64,000 nucleotides of DNA from Aminobacterium mobile DSM 12262 (GCF_000526395.1 NZ_JAFZ01000001.1:744001-808000); one strand, 5' to 3'. Counted from the stretch's first letter, positions 46,945 through 54,893 are shown. Numbers and translations are program-made. Notes: a model not told the origin generated them from the letters alone.

Positions 46945-47184
46945 TTAGGCTTCAAGATCTTGGCCTGCATAGCGATAGATCTCATCCCAAAGAATTTGTA
47001 ACTCTGCCGATTCGTTAGGTTCCAATTTCTCTATGGCAAAACCGGCATGCACAAGCACCGTATCCCCTATTACGACAGACTCTAACAAATCCGTTCGTAT
47101 TTCAACCTGAACAGATCCTGCCATAGCTATGGCCCGATGTTCATCGAGAAGAGTTTTTATCTGATGAGGAACAGCCAGACACAT
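46945..47184 (-). CDS. hypC: Hydrogenase maturation chaperone HypC
   Basis: 79 residues. The protein begins MCLAVPHQI, with the essential Cys2 of HypC/HybG, and contains GDTVLVHAGFAIEKL. The ATG at 47184 is preceded by AAAGGAGTGG; the frame opens a little earlier. HypC binds the hydrogenase large-subunit precursor and HypD. The hypC-hypD-hypE order is standard, but hypA, hypB, hypF and hydrogenase genes are not in the window. Confidence 0.94.
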   Translation of the reverse strand: MCLAVPHQIKTLLDEHRAIAMAGSVQVEIRTDLLESVVIGDTVLVHAGFAIEKLEPNESAELQILWDEIYRYAGQDLEA

Positions 47185-47211
47185 CTTGTCAACCACTCCT
47201 TTCCCCATGCC

Positions 47212-47239
47212 ATTTTACTCTATATTATCCTTCATGCAA
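47212..47239 (-). promoter_or_regulatory. Likely promoter of hypCDE
   Basis: On the minus strand TTGCAT (47239-47234) and TAAAAT (47217-47212) are spaced by 16 bases, 28 bases ahead of the hypC start. Confidence 0.55.
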
Positions 47240-47368
47240 CGGATAGTGGGAAAGCATTTTTACTACATTTGATTTTCAATGAAGAACTACAAAATCAAAA
47301 TACATGGTGTATAATTGCAATACATTCAAGTAAAGATTGAATAATGTCAATCTTGATCTTTTTATTAC

Positions 47369-47480
47369 AGAGCTCTGCGGTGCATGGCATTAAAGGGGGT
47401 GGGAGAGCTACCGCGTGAGGGTGATGGAATGACGGAGTGAGCTTTGGAGTAAAAATAAGTAAAGGGGGGTTTTACAGAAG
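47369..47480 (+). promoter_or_regulatory. Structured leader of the NSS symporter gene
   Basis: GC-rich, unlike the AT-rich DNA before it. AGCTC (47371-47375) can pair with GAGCT at 47439-47443 enclosing GCGGT (47377-47381) with ACCGC (47410-47414). A second GAGCT at 47405-47409 offers a competing partner. A TATAAT lies upstream at 47310-47315 and a small hairpin (AAGATTGA / TCAATCTT) at 47333-47354. I do not recognise a known riboswitch class. Confidence 0.4.
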
Positions 47481-48818
47481 ATGAGTAACAATGGAGAAAG
47501 AGAACAGTGGGGAAGTAAAATAGGATTCATTTTAGCTGCCGCCGGATCAGCCATAGGTCTGGGCAATATATGGAGATTCCCCTACATTACAGGACAAAAT
47601 GGAGGAGGAGCTTTTGTCGTAGTTTATGTTGCCATTGTATTTATTATAGGCTTTTCAGTAATGCTTGCGGAGGTAGCTATAGGACGCCGTGCCCAACTCA
47701 ATGCTGTGGGATCCTTCAAGAAGTTGAAAGGCGGGGCATGGGCTATTGTGGGATGGATGGGCGTTGCAGCAGGGTTTATTATTCTCTCTTACTATGGAGT
47801 TATCGGTGGTTGGACTATTAAGTATATTATAAGTTCATGGACAGGCCTCATGGAGGCTGGAGCTGCTGGGAAAGCAGGCGACGTTTTTGGCGGATTTGTT
47901 TCAAATACCTTCCAGGTAGTATTTTATCAAGCTCTTTTTATGCTTGCCACTATTTGGGTTGTCTATCGAGGGATAGGGGAAGGTATTGAAAAATACTGCA
48001 AAATTCTTATGCCGGCGCTTTTTGTCATTCTCTTAATTTTGATTGCTAGATCGTTGACCCTTGATGGGGCTGGCAAGGGAGTGGAGTTTTATTTAAAACC
48101 AGATTTGTCTAAGATAACGGGCGATACAGTTTTGGCTGCTCTCGGACAAGCCTTCTTCTCTTTGTCATTAGGAATGGGATGTATGATTACATATGGAAGC
48201 TACTTGAACAAGGAAACAACTATACCTAGTGCTGTTGTTCAAATTTGCTTCCTTGACACCATGGTGGCGCTCCTCGCGGGACTTGTTATATTTCCAGCTG
48301 CCTTCGCTTTTGGTGTTGAAGCCGGAGCTGGAGCGGGCCTGACATTCGTAACTCTTCCATCTGTCTTTTCGAAGATGCCTGGAGGCCCCTTATGGTCATC
48401 TCTTTTCTTCCTTCTTGTTTTCATAGCGGCCCTCACATCGGCTATCTCCCTTTTGGAAGTAGTTGCTGCCTACTTTATTGATGAAATGAACTGGGGGCGA
48501 CAGAAGGCAGCTTGGCTTATGGGGTTGGCTATATTCCTTCTTGGAATTCCGTCAGCCTATTCACTTACTGGAAATTTTAAGATAGCAGGAAAAGATTTTC
48601 TTGATGCGGCGGATTTTCTTGCATCTAATATTTTATTGCCCCTTGGCGGTCTCTTTATCGCGCTCTTTGTGGGATGGATTTGGACGGAGGGAGCTCGAAA
48701 AGAAGTTAGCAACGATGGGACCTACCATTTTAATATCATGGAAGCTTGGATATGGGTTTGTCGTACCATAGCTCCTATCGCTATTGCTATTATTTTCTGG
48801 CAGGGGCTGAGGTGGTAA
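47481..48818 (+). CDS. Sodium-dependent transporter, neurotransmitter:sodium symporter (NSS) family
   Basis: 445 residues, LeuT fold with about eleven to twelve membrane helices. GFILAAAGSAIGLGNIWRFP is the unwound first helix that binds Na+ and substrate, and a hydrophilic NGEREQWGSK precedes it. LGMGCMITYGSYL lies in helix 6. Bacterial members carry amino acids such as leucine, alanine, tyrosine or tryptophan with sodium; the substrate is not assigned. The ATG follows AAAGGGGGG. It lies between the hyp genes and the glycine reductase operon and ends in a strong hairpin. Confidence 0.93.
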   Translation: MSNNGEREQWGSKIGFILAAAGSAIGLGNIWRFPYITGQNGGGAFVVVYVAIVFIIGFSVMLAEVAIGRRAQLNAVGSFKKLKGGAWAIVGWMGVAAGFIILSYYGVIGGWTIKYIISSWTGLMEAGAAGKAGDVFGGFVSNTFQVVFYQALFMLATIWVVYRGIGEGIEKYCKILMPALFVILLILIARSLTLDGAGKGVEFYLKPDLSKITGDTVLAALGQAFFSLSLGMGCMITYGSYLNKETTIPSAVVQICFLDTMVALLAGLVIFPAAFAFGVEAGAGAGLTFVTLPSVFSKMPGGPLWSSLFFLLVFIAALTSAISLLEVVAAYFIDEMNWGRQKAAWLMGLAIFLLGIPSAYSLTGNFKIAGKDFLDAADFLASNILLPLGGLFIALFVGWIWTEGARKEVSNDGTYHFNIMEAWIWVCRTIAPIAIAIIFWQGLRW

Positions 48819-48870
48819 TTGGGAGAAGTAATTGCTTCAATTTGATAGAGAAAAAGTGAATTTGTGCAGT

Positions 48871-48908
48871 TATACATAAGGTAGGGGAGTCCCCCTACCT
48901 TATGTATA
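48871..48908 (+). terminator. Strong hairpin after the NSS symporter gene
   Basis: Seventeen perfect base pairs are formed by 48871-48887 (ATACATAAGGTAGGGG core) and 48892-48908 around a 4-base loop. Only CTTT follows, so the T tract is poor, but the stem alone probably insulates the grd promoter from readthrough. Confidence 0.75.
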
Positions 48909-48949
48909 CTTTAGCAAATATGAGAAAAGTTTTGCTTTTCACAAGTCCC

Positions 48950-48977
48950 TTGACTATCATTTTATATAGTGTAGAAT
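48950..48977 (+). promoter_or_regulatory. Promoter of the glycine reductase operon
   Basis: TTGACT at 48950-48955 and TAGAAT at 48972-48977 are spaced by 16 bases, just upstream of the glycine riboswitch. Confidence 0.8.
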
Positions 48978-48999
48978 CGTAACGGATTACCGGATGAAA

Positions 49000-49125
49000 G
49001 CTACAAGAGAGACCTTTTTACTCTAGAGGTAGAGGGGCGCCGAAGGGGCAATGTTTTTGGGCTTGGTCGCTCAGAGACGGAAACTCTCAGGCTCAAGGAT
49101 TGTGGCTGGACGGGGCTCTGGAATG
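49000..49125 (+). promoter_or_regulatory. Glycine riboswitch (single aptamer) ahead of grdX
   Basis: GCTAC (49000-49004) pairs with GTGGC (49102-49106) as P1. Between them are AGAGAG, the conserved GCGCCGAAGGGGCAA (49037-49051 region) and ACTCTCAGGCTCAAGGAT, matching the glycine aptamer core. GGACGGGGCTCTGG follows (to 49121), like the linker and first strand of a second aptamer, but no second core is present, so this is a single aptamer with a 3' ghost helix. Glycine riboswitches usually activate expression, which fits an operon that consumes glycine. Expression-platform details are not clear; a weak GCCGCCC stretch follows. Confidence 0.92.
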
Positions 49126-49209
49126 ATTAGCCGCCCTTACTTTTCGATAGATTTGGGGCTATGCGACAGAGAATTTCCCACCTATATTTATATAGGAGGC
49201 ATGAAGTAT

Positions 49210-49620
49210 ATGAGTCGCAAGCTCCTCGTTTCCAATAATGCAGGTTTTAAGAAGAACGTTCCTGATCTTGAGTTTGTGAAAGGTTCTTCATTTGAAGTTC
49301 TGGTTCGTGTTCGAGATTACGTCCATCAAGGATGGGCTCTGTTGACTCATCCCTTATATGGTAATCTGCGTCCTTATCAGCACCCTTTCCGTTCTATAAT
49401 TATACAATCGCCCGTGAAAGAAATGGAAAAGTTTCCTATTGATGCATATTCTTTGAATTTGATTGAGAATGCTCTTTCAGTTTATCGATCTTGTTTAGAC
49501 AGGCTTATGCTCGTTTCTTCTTTGTCCGATGAAATGCTCGAAGATTATTCTTGCATAGACCGGGAACTTTTAAAAGAAAGCCTTGAAAAGTACTCAATGA
49601 TTATCTCTGTTGGGGAATAA
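49210..49620 (+). CDS. grdX: GrdX family protein
   Basis: 136 residues, no recognised catalytic motif. It begins SRKLLVSNNAGFKKN and contains the conserved RVRDYVHQGWALLTHPLYGN and RPYQHPFRSIII segments of GrdX, the protein of unknown function at the head of glycine reductase operons. I start at the ATG at 49210, ten bases after AGGAGG; the ATG at 49201 is too close to that site. The frame runs back into the riboswitch, which is not coding. It is the first gene after the riboswitch, so it should respond directly to glycine. Confidence 0.9.
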   Translation: MSRKLLVSNNAGFKKNVPDLEFVKGSSFEVLVRVRDYVHQGWALLTHPLYGNLRPYQHPFRSIIIQSPVKEMEKFPIDAYSLNLIENALSVYRSCLDRLMLVSSLSDEMLEDYSCIDRELLKESLEKYSMIISVGE

Positions 49621-49694
49621 ACAGGGATAAATGGGGTTTGTGTTGTCGTGGTAGGGGCTCTATGCCTACGTTTTTCTGAAGGGAGGTGAAGTTT

Positions 49695-50018
49695 ATGGCA
49701 ATGGTTGAGCTAACCAAAGAAAACTTTGATGCAGAAGTGAAGGAGAGCAGCCTTCCGGTGCTGGTCGACTTCTGGGGACCCAAGTGTGGCCCCTGTATGG
49801 CCCTTCTTCCTAACGTGCATAAGATGGCGGAGGAGTACGAAGGAAAAGTAAAATTCTGTTCCGTCGACGTTTCTCAGAATCGTCGCGTAGCCATCAATAA
49901 TAGAGTGATGGGGTTGCCTACGTTCCTCTTCTGGAAAGAAGGGAAGGAAGTGGCGCGGATTAGCGGTGCCGATGTAACTCTTGAGGCAATCAAAGAGAAT
50001 GTAGAAAAATTGTTGTAG
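49695..50018 (+). CDS. trxA: Thioredoxin of the glycine reductase system
   Basis: 107 residues, thioredoxin fold. The active site reads FWGPKCGPC with redox Cys31 and Cys34; the usual tryptophan before the first Cys is replaced by lysine, and Gly-Pro replaces Ala-x. A cis-proline stretch VMGLPTFLFWKEG is present. It reduces the GrdA selenoether/disulphide during turnover. The ATG at 49695 follows GGGAGGTG. In clostridial operons trxB usually lies beside trxA; here no thioredoxin reductase is in the window. Confidence 0.93.
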   Translation: MAMVELTKENFDAEVKESSLPVLVDFWGPKCGPCMALLPNVHKMAEEYEGKVKFCSVDVSQNRRVAINNRVMGLPTFLFWKEGKEVARISGADVTLEAIKENVEKLL

Positions 50019-50046
50019 GAGAATCCGTGAAAAGGGGGGGAGTCTT

Positions 50047-51333
50047 TTGAAGTTAGAACTCCATAACGTCAAGGTTAATAAAGTCGCTTGGGGCGATAAG
50101 ACGACAGTAAAAGACGGCGTTCTCTATGTTAATAAGGAAGAGCTTGTAGCTAAGCTTTCTGATGATGAACGTCTTGTCAAAATTGATGTCGATCTTGCTA
50201 TGCCCGGCGAAAGCGTTCGCATTCTTCCAGTGAAGGATGTAGTTCAGCCCAGATGCAAACTTGAGGGCAAAAATGAAGTGTTTCCCGGATTTGTCGGTGA
50301 CGTGGACACAGTAGGAGAGGGAAAAACCCTTGTCCTGAACGGTGCAGCTGTCGTCACCACAGGGAAAATTGTTCGCTTCCAGGAAGGTATCATCGATATG
50401 ATGGGTCCTGGAGCAGACTATACTCCATATTCGAAAACGAATAACGTAGTTCTTGTTCTTGACCCTGTTGAAGGGCTTGAGAAACACGATCACGAGGCTG
50501 CTTGCCGTTTGGCTGGTCTTAAGGCCGCTGCCTATTTGGCTCAGTCCTGCAAAGATGTGAAGGCCGATGAGATAGAAGCCTTTGAACTTCCTTCTTTCAA
50601 CGAAGCGATGAAGGCCTACCCCGAGCTGCCCAAAGTTGCGTACCTCTATATGCTTCAGTCTCAGGGACTTCTGCACGATACCTATGTGTACGGTGTTGAT
50701 GCCAAAAAAACCCTGCCGACGTTCATTAATCCTACTGAAGTCTTTGATGGTGCTATTATTTCAGGAAACTGTGTTTCTGCCTGTGATAAGAACAATACTT
50801 ACGCCCATCTGAATAATCCTGTGATTAAGGCTATGTTTGATCGTCATGGTAAGGACTTCAACTTTATTGGTTGCATCATTACCAACGAAAACGTAACCCT
50901 TGGGGATAAGAAACGTAGCTCTTCCTATGCAATTAATCTTGCCAAGACTCTTGGCGTAGATGGCATCCTTATTTCCGAAGAAGGGTTCGGTAACCCCGAC
51001 GCTGACCTTATCATGAACTGCTGGAAGGCTGAGCAATCTGGCATTAAAACAACTCTTCTTACCGACGAGTATGCGGGCCAGGATGGCGCAAGCCAGTCTC
51101 TTGCCGACTCCTGTAAAGAGGCAGATGCCTGTGTTACCGCAGGAAATGCTAATGAAGTCATTGTGCTGCCCCCAATGAAAAAGGTTATCGGCCATCCCGA
51201 AGAAGCCAATATCATTGCTGGTGGTTGGCAGGGATCTCTCGCTGAAGATGGTACTATCACCGTCGAACTTCAGGCGATTTTGGGTGCTACAAGCGAGCTT
51301 GGTTACACTAAACTTGGCGCTTATACCATCTAG
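50047..51333 (+). CDS. grdE: Glycine reductase component B, alpha/beta proprotein
   Basis: 428 residues. IISGNCVSACDKNN includes the self-cleavage site; by my count the cysteine is residue 242, the same position reported for the Clostridium sticklandii proprotein. Cleavage between Asn241 and Cys242 yields two subunits with a pyruvoyl group derived from Cys242, which binds glycine as a Schiff base. It is part of component B with the selenoprotein GrdB. The start is a TTG at 50047 preceded by AAAGGGGGGAG. Position between trxA and grdA is standard. Confidence 0.96.
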   Translation: MKLELHNVKVNKVAWGDKTTVKDGVLYVNKEELVAKLSDDERLVKIDVDLAMPGESVRILPVKDVVQPRCKLEGKNEVFPGFVGDVDTVGEGKTLVLNGAAVVTTGKIVRFQEGIIDMMGPGADYTPYSKTNNVVLVLDPVEGLEKHDHEAACRLAGLKAAAYLAQSCKDVKADEIEAFELPSFNEAMKAYPELPKVAYLYMLQSQGLLHDTYVYGVDAKKTLPTFINPTEVFDGAIISGNCVSACDKNNTYAHLNNPVIKAMFDRHGKDFNFIGCIITNENVTLGDKKRSSSYAINLAKTLGVDGILISEEGFGNPDADLIMNCWKAEQSGIKTTLLTDEYAGQDGASQSLADSCKEADACVTAGNANEVIVLPPMKKVIGHPEEANIIAGGWQGSLAEDGTITVELQAILGATSELGYTKLGAYTI

Positions 51334-51399
51334 TTCGTGTAGGAAATCTATTCTTATTTGAATAATTAAAAAAAGAAATATAAGAAGGAGGTGCGAAGC

Positions 51400-51876
51400 A
51401 TGGGTAAGTTGGCTGGTAAGAAAGTTCTTTTCCTCGGCGAGCGCGATGGCGTTCCCGGACCTGCCATGGAGGCATGCTTCAAAGATAGCGGCGCTGAGGT
51501 CGTATTCTCAGTGACCGAGTGTTTCGTCTGAACGGCTGCAGGTGCCATGGACTTGCAGAATCAGCAGCGCATTAAAGATGCTGCTGAGAAGTTCGGTGCC
51601 GAAAACGTTGTGGTCATTCTTGGTTCTTCTGATGCGGAAGGTGCCGAGATTTACGCAGAGACCGTAACGAACGGAGATCCGACGTATGCAGGTCCTTTGG
51701 CTGGAGTTCCGTTGGGACTCGCAGTATATCATGTATTCGAGCCAGAAATTCGTGAGGAAGCCGATCAGGCTGCCTGGGAAGAGCAGATTAGCATGATGGA
51801 AATGGTTCTTGATCCTGAGGCCCTTTCCGCTGCTGTGAAATCTATGCGAGAAGAGTACAGCAAATATACGCTGTAA
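51400..51876 (+). CDS. grdA: Glycine reductase component A, selenoprotein GrdA (in-frame UGA as selenocysteine)
   Basis: 158 residues when the TGA at 51529-51531 is read as selenocysteine 44. The context [12 protein letters not shown] is identical in form to known GrdA. A standard translation ends at that TGA and shows only a 109-residue piece from 51547. GrdA carries the carboxymethyl-selenoether between components B and C. The ATG at 51400 follows AAGGAGGTG. A hairpin directly after the TGA (51536-51558) can serve as SECIS. Confidence 0.97.
51536..51558 (+). promoter_or_regulatory. SECIS-like hairpin in grdA
   Basis: CTGCAGGT (51536-51543) pairs with ACTTGCAG (51551-51558), with one G-T wobble, around the loop GCCATGG. 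It starts four bases after the TGA codon, the usual place for a bacterial SECIS. Confidence 0.75.
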
Positions 51877-51901
51877 TCCTTAAAAGAAAGGAGGGGGACA
51901 T

Positions 51902-53209
51902 ATGACTTACCGTGTCGTTCATTATATAAACCAGTTCTTCGCTGGTATCGGCGGTGAGGAGAAGGCCGATTACAAGCCCGAACTTCGTGAAGGAGTAGTT
52001 GGTCCTGGTATGGCCCTGAAGGCTGCTTTCAAGGGAGAAGCCGAGATTGTAGCCACCGTTATCTGCGGAGATACATATTTTGCTTCCAACATGGAAGAAG
52101 CAACAAAAACGATCCTTGATATGGTGAAAAAATGCAAGGCTGATGCATTTGTAGCTGGTCCTGCCTTTAATGCTGGCCGTTATGGTACAGCATGTGGCGC
52201 CATTTGCTCCGCCGTATCGAAGGAGCTTGGTATTCCTGTAATTTCTGCTATGTACCCAGAGAACCCGGGTGTAGAGATGTACAGAAAGAACCTCTTCATT
52301 GTTGAAGCAGCTGATAGTGCCAGAGGTATGGGTAAAGCTGTTCCGGCAATGGCTGCTCTTATCCTTAAACAGCTTAAGGGTGAGAAGATTGGTTTGCCTT
52401 CCGAGGAAGGGTACATTGAGCGCGGAGTTCGTGTAAACAAGTTTTACGATAAATTGGCAGCTGAGAGAGCTGTGGATATGTTTGTGTCAAAGCTTCATGG
52501 GAAACCTTTTACCACTGAGTATCCTATGCCTGTCTTTGACCGCGTTCCACCACATGCAGCTGTTAAAGATCTTAAAAATGCAACAATAGCCGTTGTCACA
52601 TCCGGCGGTATTTGCCCCAAAGGGAACCCCGATCACATCGAAGCTTCCAGTGCAAGCAAGTACGGCGAATATGACATCACCGGCGTAAATGATCTGACTG
52701 CCGACAGCTATTGCACAGCTCACGGCGGATATGATGCAACCTATGCCGATGCAGACGCTGACCGTGTTCTTCCGGTTGACGTCTTGAGAGAGATGGAAAA
52801 AGAAGGAGTCTTTAAAAAGCTCCACAATAAGTTCTACACCACCGTTGGTAACGGAACTGCTGTTGCCAGCGCCAAGCGTTTCGGTGCCGAGATTGCCCAG
52901 AAACTTAAAAAAGACGGCGTCGATGCGGTGATCCTCACATCTACCTGAGGAACCTGTACTCGTTGCGGTGCAACGATGGTAAAAGAAATAGAAAGAGCAG
53001 GTTTCCCGGTAGTTCATATCTGCACTATCGTTCCTATTTCCCTTACAGTAGGTGCTAACAGAATTGTTCCAGCCATCGCTATTCCTCACCCACTTGGTGA
53101 TCCCACTAAGCCGTTTGAGGAAGAGAAGGTTCTTCGCCGGCGTTTGGTAGAGAAGGCTCTGAAGGCCCTTCAGACAGAAATCGAGGATCAGACGGTCTTT
53201 ACAGACTAG
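51902..53209 (+). CDS. grdB: Glycine reductase component B gamma subunit, selenoprotein GrdB (in-frame UGA)
   Basis: 435 residues when the TGA at 52946-52948 is read as selenocysteine 349. The context LTSTU-GTCTRCGATM is the conserved GrdB active site; the frame continues after it with PISLTVGANRIVPAIAIPHP to the TAG at 53209. GrdB abstracts the carboxymethyl group from the glycine Schiff base on GrdE and passes it to GrdA. The ATG at 51902 follows AAAGGAGGGGG. The high similarity in form to glycine-specific GrdB, and operon context with grdE and grdA, favour glycine rather than sarcosine or betaine. Confidence 0.95.
52960..52976 (+). promoter_or_regulatory. SECIS-like hairpin in grdB
   Basis: TCGTTGC (52960-52966) pairs perfectly with GCAACGA (52970-52976) around the loop GGT, eleven bases after the TGA. 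It encodes the RCGAT residues of the active-site loop. Confidence 0.7.
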
Positions 53210-53216
53210 TTGCTTC

Positions 53217-53253
53217 GAAGAGAGGGCCCAGGGAAGTTCCTGGGCCCCTCTTC
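53217..53253 (+). terminator. Hairpin between grdB and grdC
   Basis: GAAGAG (53217-53222) and GGGCCCAGG (53224-53232) pair with CCTGGGCCC (53239-53247) and CTCTTC (53248-53253), with A53223 bulged. TACTTTTATTTG follows. It could end part of the transcripts after the selenoprotein genes. Confidence 0.78.
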
Positions 53254-53344
53254 TACTTTTATTTGACTGAAAGTAGATTGTATAGAGTAAGAAATAACGA
53301 AAAACAAAGACAGAGAGAATGTTAATGAGGAGGTTTTTGCAGCC

Positions 53345-54874
53345 ATGTCCAATGTTGGTATTAAGGGTTACGCTTACTGCCTGAACCATGTCCCCGAGCT
53401 AGGTTTGCACTATGGGAATACCCCTTATGTAGAAAGGCATCATCATAAAGGAGAGAGTGAGTACCTGAAAGGACTGCCGAAGCATATGCAGTCTTATGAG
53501 GAAGCTAGAGATTACGCTCCTAACCAGGCGTATATTGGCGGCATTTCCCTTGAAGAATATGAAACGAAAGCTCAGCCATGGTATGAAAACCGTTTGGAAG
53601 GCTCAAGCCGCTATGGAAAATACGGAGAAATTATGCCCGAAGATGAATTCCTTGGGCTCATCGATATATGTGATGTTTTTGATATTGTTTGGCTTGAAAA
53701 AGGGTTTGCTTCTTCTGTAAAGGAAAAGCTGGCTCAGGACCCTGTAATCAACGATCATGTGTTGGCCAGACTTGAAGCAGGCCATGATAAAGAAGAAATT
53801 GAAAAGGAAGTTGCAGAACATAAGGCTTTGCCCCTTTACTTCAACAACGAAGTAGTGGGATGTGCTCGCAGTGGCCATGAAGTAGACGAGTGCCTCTTCC
53901 CCTACGTTTTGCTTGAGAATATTGCCTGTAAAGCAGGCGGCGTTCTTGCCCTTCTTCATATGTTGAAGAATGCCGACGTAGCTCCTGAAGAGATTGATTT
54001 TGTAATCGAGTGCTCAGAAGAAGCTGCTGGCGATATGAACCAGCGTGGTGGCGGTAACTTTGCTAAAGCTGTTGCTGAAATTGCTGGCTGTGTCAATGCG
54101 AGTGGCTGTGACGTTCGAGGATTCTGTGCTGGTCCCGTGAATGCCATGCTTGCGGCAGCATCTCAGGTTGCTTCCGGTCTGCGGAAAAATTGTGTTGTTT
54201 TGGCCGGTGGAGCTATTCCGAAACTCTATATGAATAGCCGTGACCACGTTAAGAAGGAAATGCCCGCATTGGAGGACTGCCTTGGAAACCTTGCTGTTAT
54301 GCTTGTTCCCGATGATGGCACTCTCCCCGTAATGCGTCTTGACGCAGTGGGTAAGCACTCTGTTGGTTCTGGTGCTTCTCCCCAGGCTGTAACGTCAGCT
54401 CTTGTCTATGAACCCCTTCAGAAAGTGGGACTTTCCTTCAGCGATGTAGATAAATATGCGGCTGAACTTCATATTCCTGAAATTACGTTGCCTGCTGGTG
54501 CTGGAGATGTGCCATTGGCCAGTACGAAGATGATTGCGGCACTGGGAGTTATGAAGAAGTCTGTAGAAAAAGCGAAAATGATGGATTTTGTTAAGGAGAG
54601 AGGCCTTATAGGATATGCCCATACTCAGGGACATATTCCTTCAGGTGTTCCTTTCGTAGGCCCTGCTTGTGAGGCTATTAAGGCTGGAACTATGAAGCGA
54701 GCTATGATCATCGGCAAGGGAAGCCTATTTTTGGCTCGTCTCACTAACTTGTCTGATGGAGCTTCTTTCTTAATAGAGCCGAGCAGCGGTGGACCCGGAG
54801 CTGCCGTGAGCAAGGAAGATGTAAAAGAGTTGATTCTCGAGGTTCTGTCCGAGATCACGGAAAAGCTCCAGTAG
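53345..54874 (+). CDS. grdC: Glycine reductase component C beta subunit GrdC
   Basis: 509 residues with a FabH/thiolase-like fold. CSEEAAGDMNQRGGGNFAKA and NASGCDVRGFCAGPVNAMLA include the cysteine region that takes the carboxymethyl group from GrdA and forms an acetyl thioester. GrdC with GrdD releases acetyl phosphate. The ATG follows GAGGAGG. A hairpin and a 135-base gap separate it from grdB, so it may be expressed at lower level or from an internal promoter; I found no convincing -35/-10 pair in that gap. Confidence 0.95.
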   Translation: MSNVGIKGYAYCLNHVPELGLHYGNTPYVERHHHKGESEYLKGLPKHMQSYEEARDYAPNQAYIGGISLEEYETKAQPWYENRLEGSSRYGKYGEIMPEDEFLGLIDICDVFDIVWLEKGFASSVKEKLAQDPVINDHVLARLEAGHDKEEIEKEVAEHKALPLYFNNEVVGCARSGHEVDECLFPYVLLENIACKAGGVLALLHMLKNADVAPEEIDFVIECSEEAAGDMNQRGGGNFAKAVAEIAGCVNASGCDVRGFCAGPVNAMLAAASQVASGLRKNCVVLAGGAIPKLYMNSRDHVKKEMPALEDCLGNLAVMLVPDDGTLPVMRLDAVGKHSVGSGASPQAVTSALVYEPLQKVGLSFSDVDKYAAELHIPEITLPAGAGDVPLASTKMIAALGVMKKSVEKAKMMDFVKERGLIGYAHTQGHIPSGVPFVGPACEAIKAGTMKRAMIIGKGSLFLARLTNLSDGASFLIEPSSGGPGAAVSKEDVKELILEVLSEITEKLQ

Positions 54875-54893
54875 TAGGAGCGAGGTGACCGGA

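Noticed and set aside
47397-47416. T-box antiterminator in the NSS leader (GGGTGG ... ACCGCG)
   Set aside because: The T-box motif needs TGG-N-ACC almost contiguous; here seven bases intervene, and no specifier-loop stem is visible upstream.
49051-49209. Longer GrdX start inside the leader
   Set aside because: The frame is open from 49051, but this DNA is the glycine aptamer, and a ribosome binding site fits the ATG at 49210.
51400-51531. grdA as a pseudogene broken by a stop codon
   Set aside because: The TGA sits in the conserved [12 protein letters not shown] context with a hairpin directly after it, so it is a selenocysteine codon. The same holds for the TGA at 52946 in grdB.
53263-53286. 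Internal promoter TTGACT...TATAGA before grdC
   Set aside because: The spacer is 12 bases, too short for a normal sigma-70-type promoter.
52487-53389. 300-residue minus-strand frame opposite grdB
   Set aside because: It is antisense to a conserved selenoprotein gene and shows no family motif.
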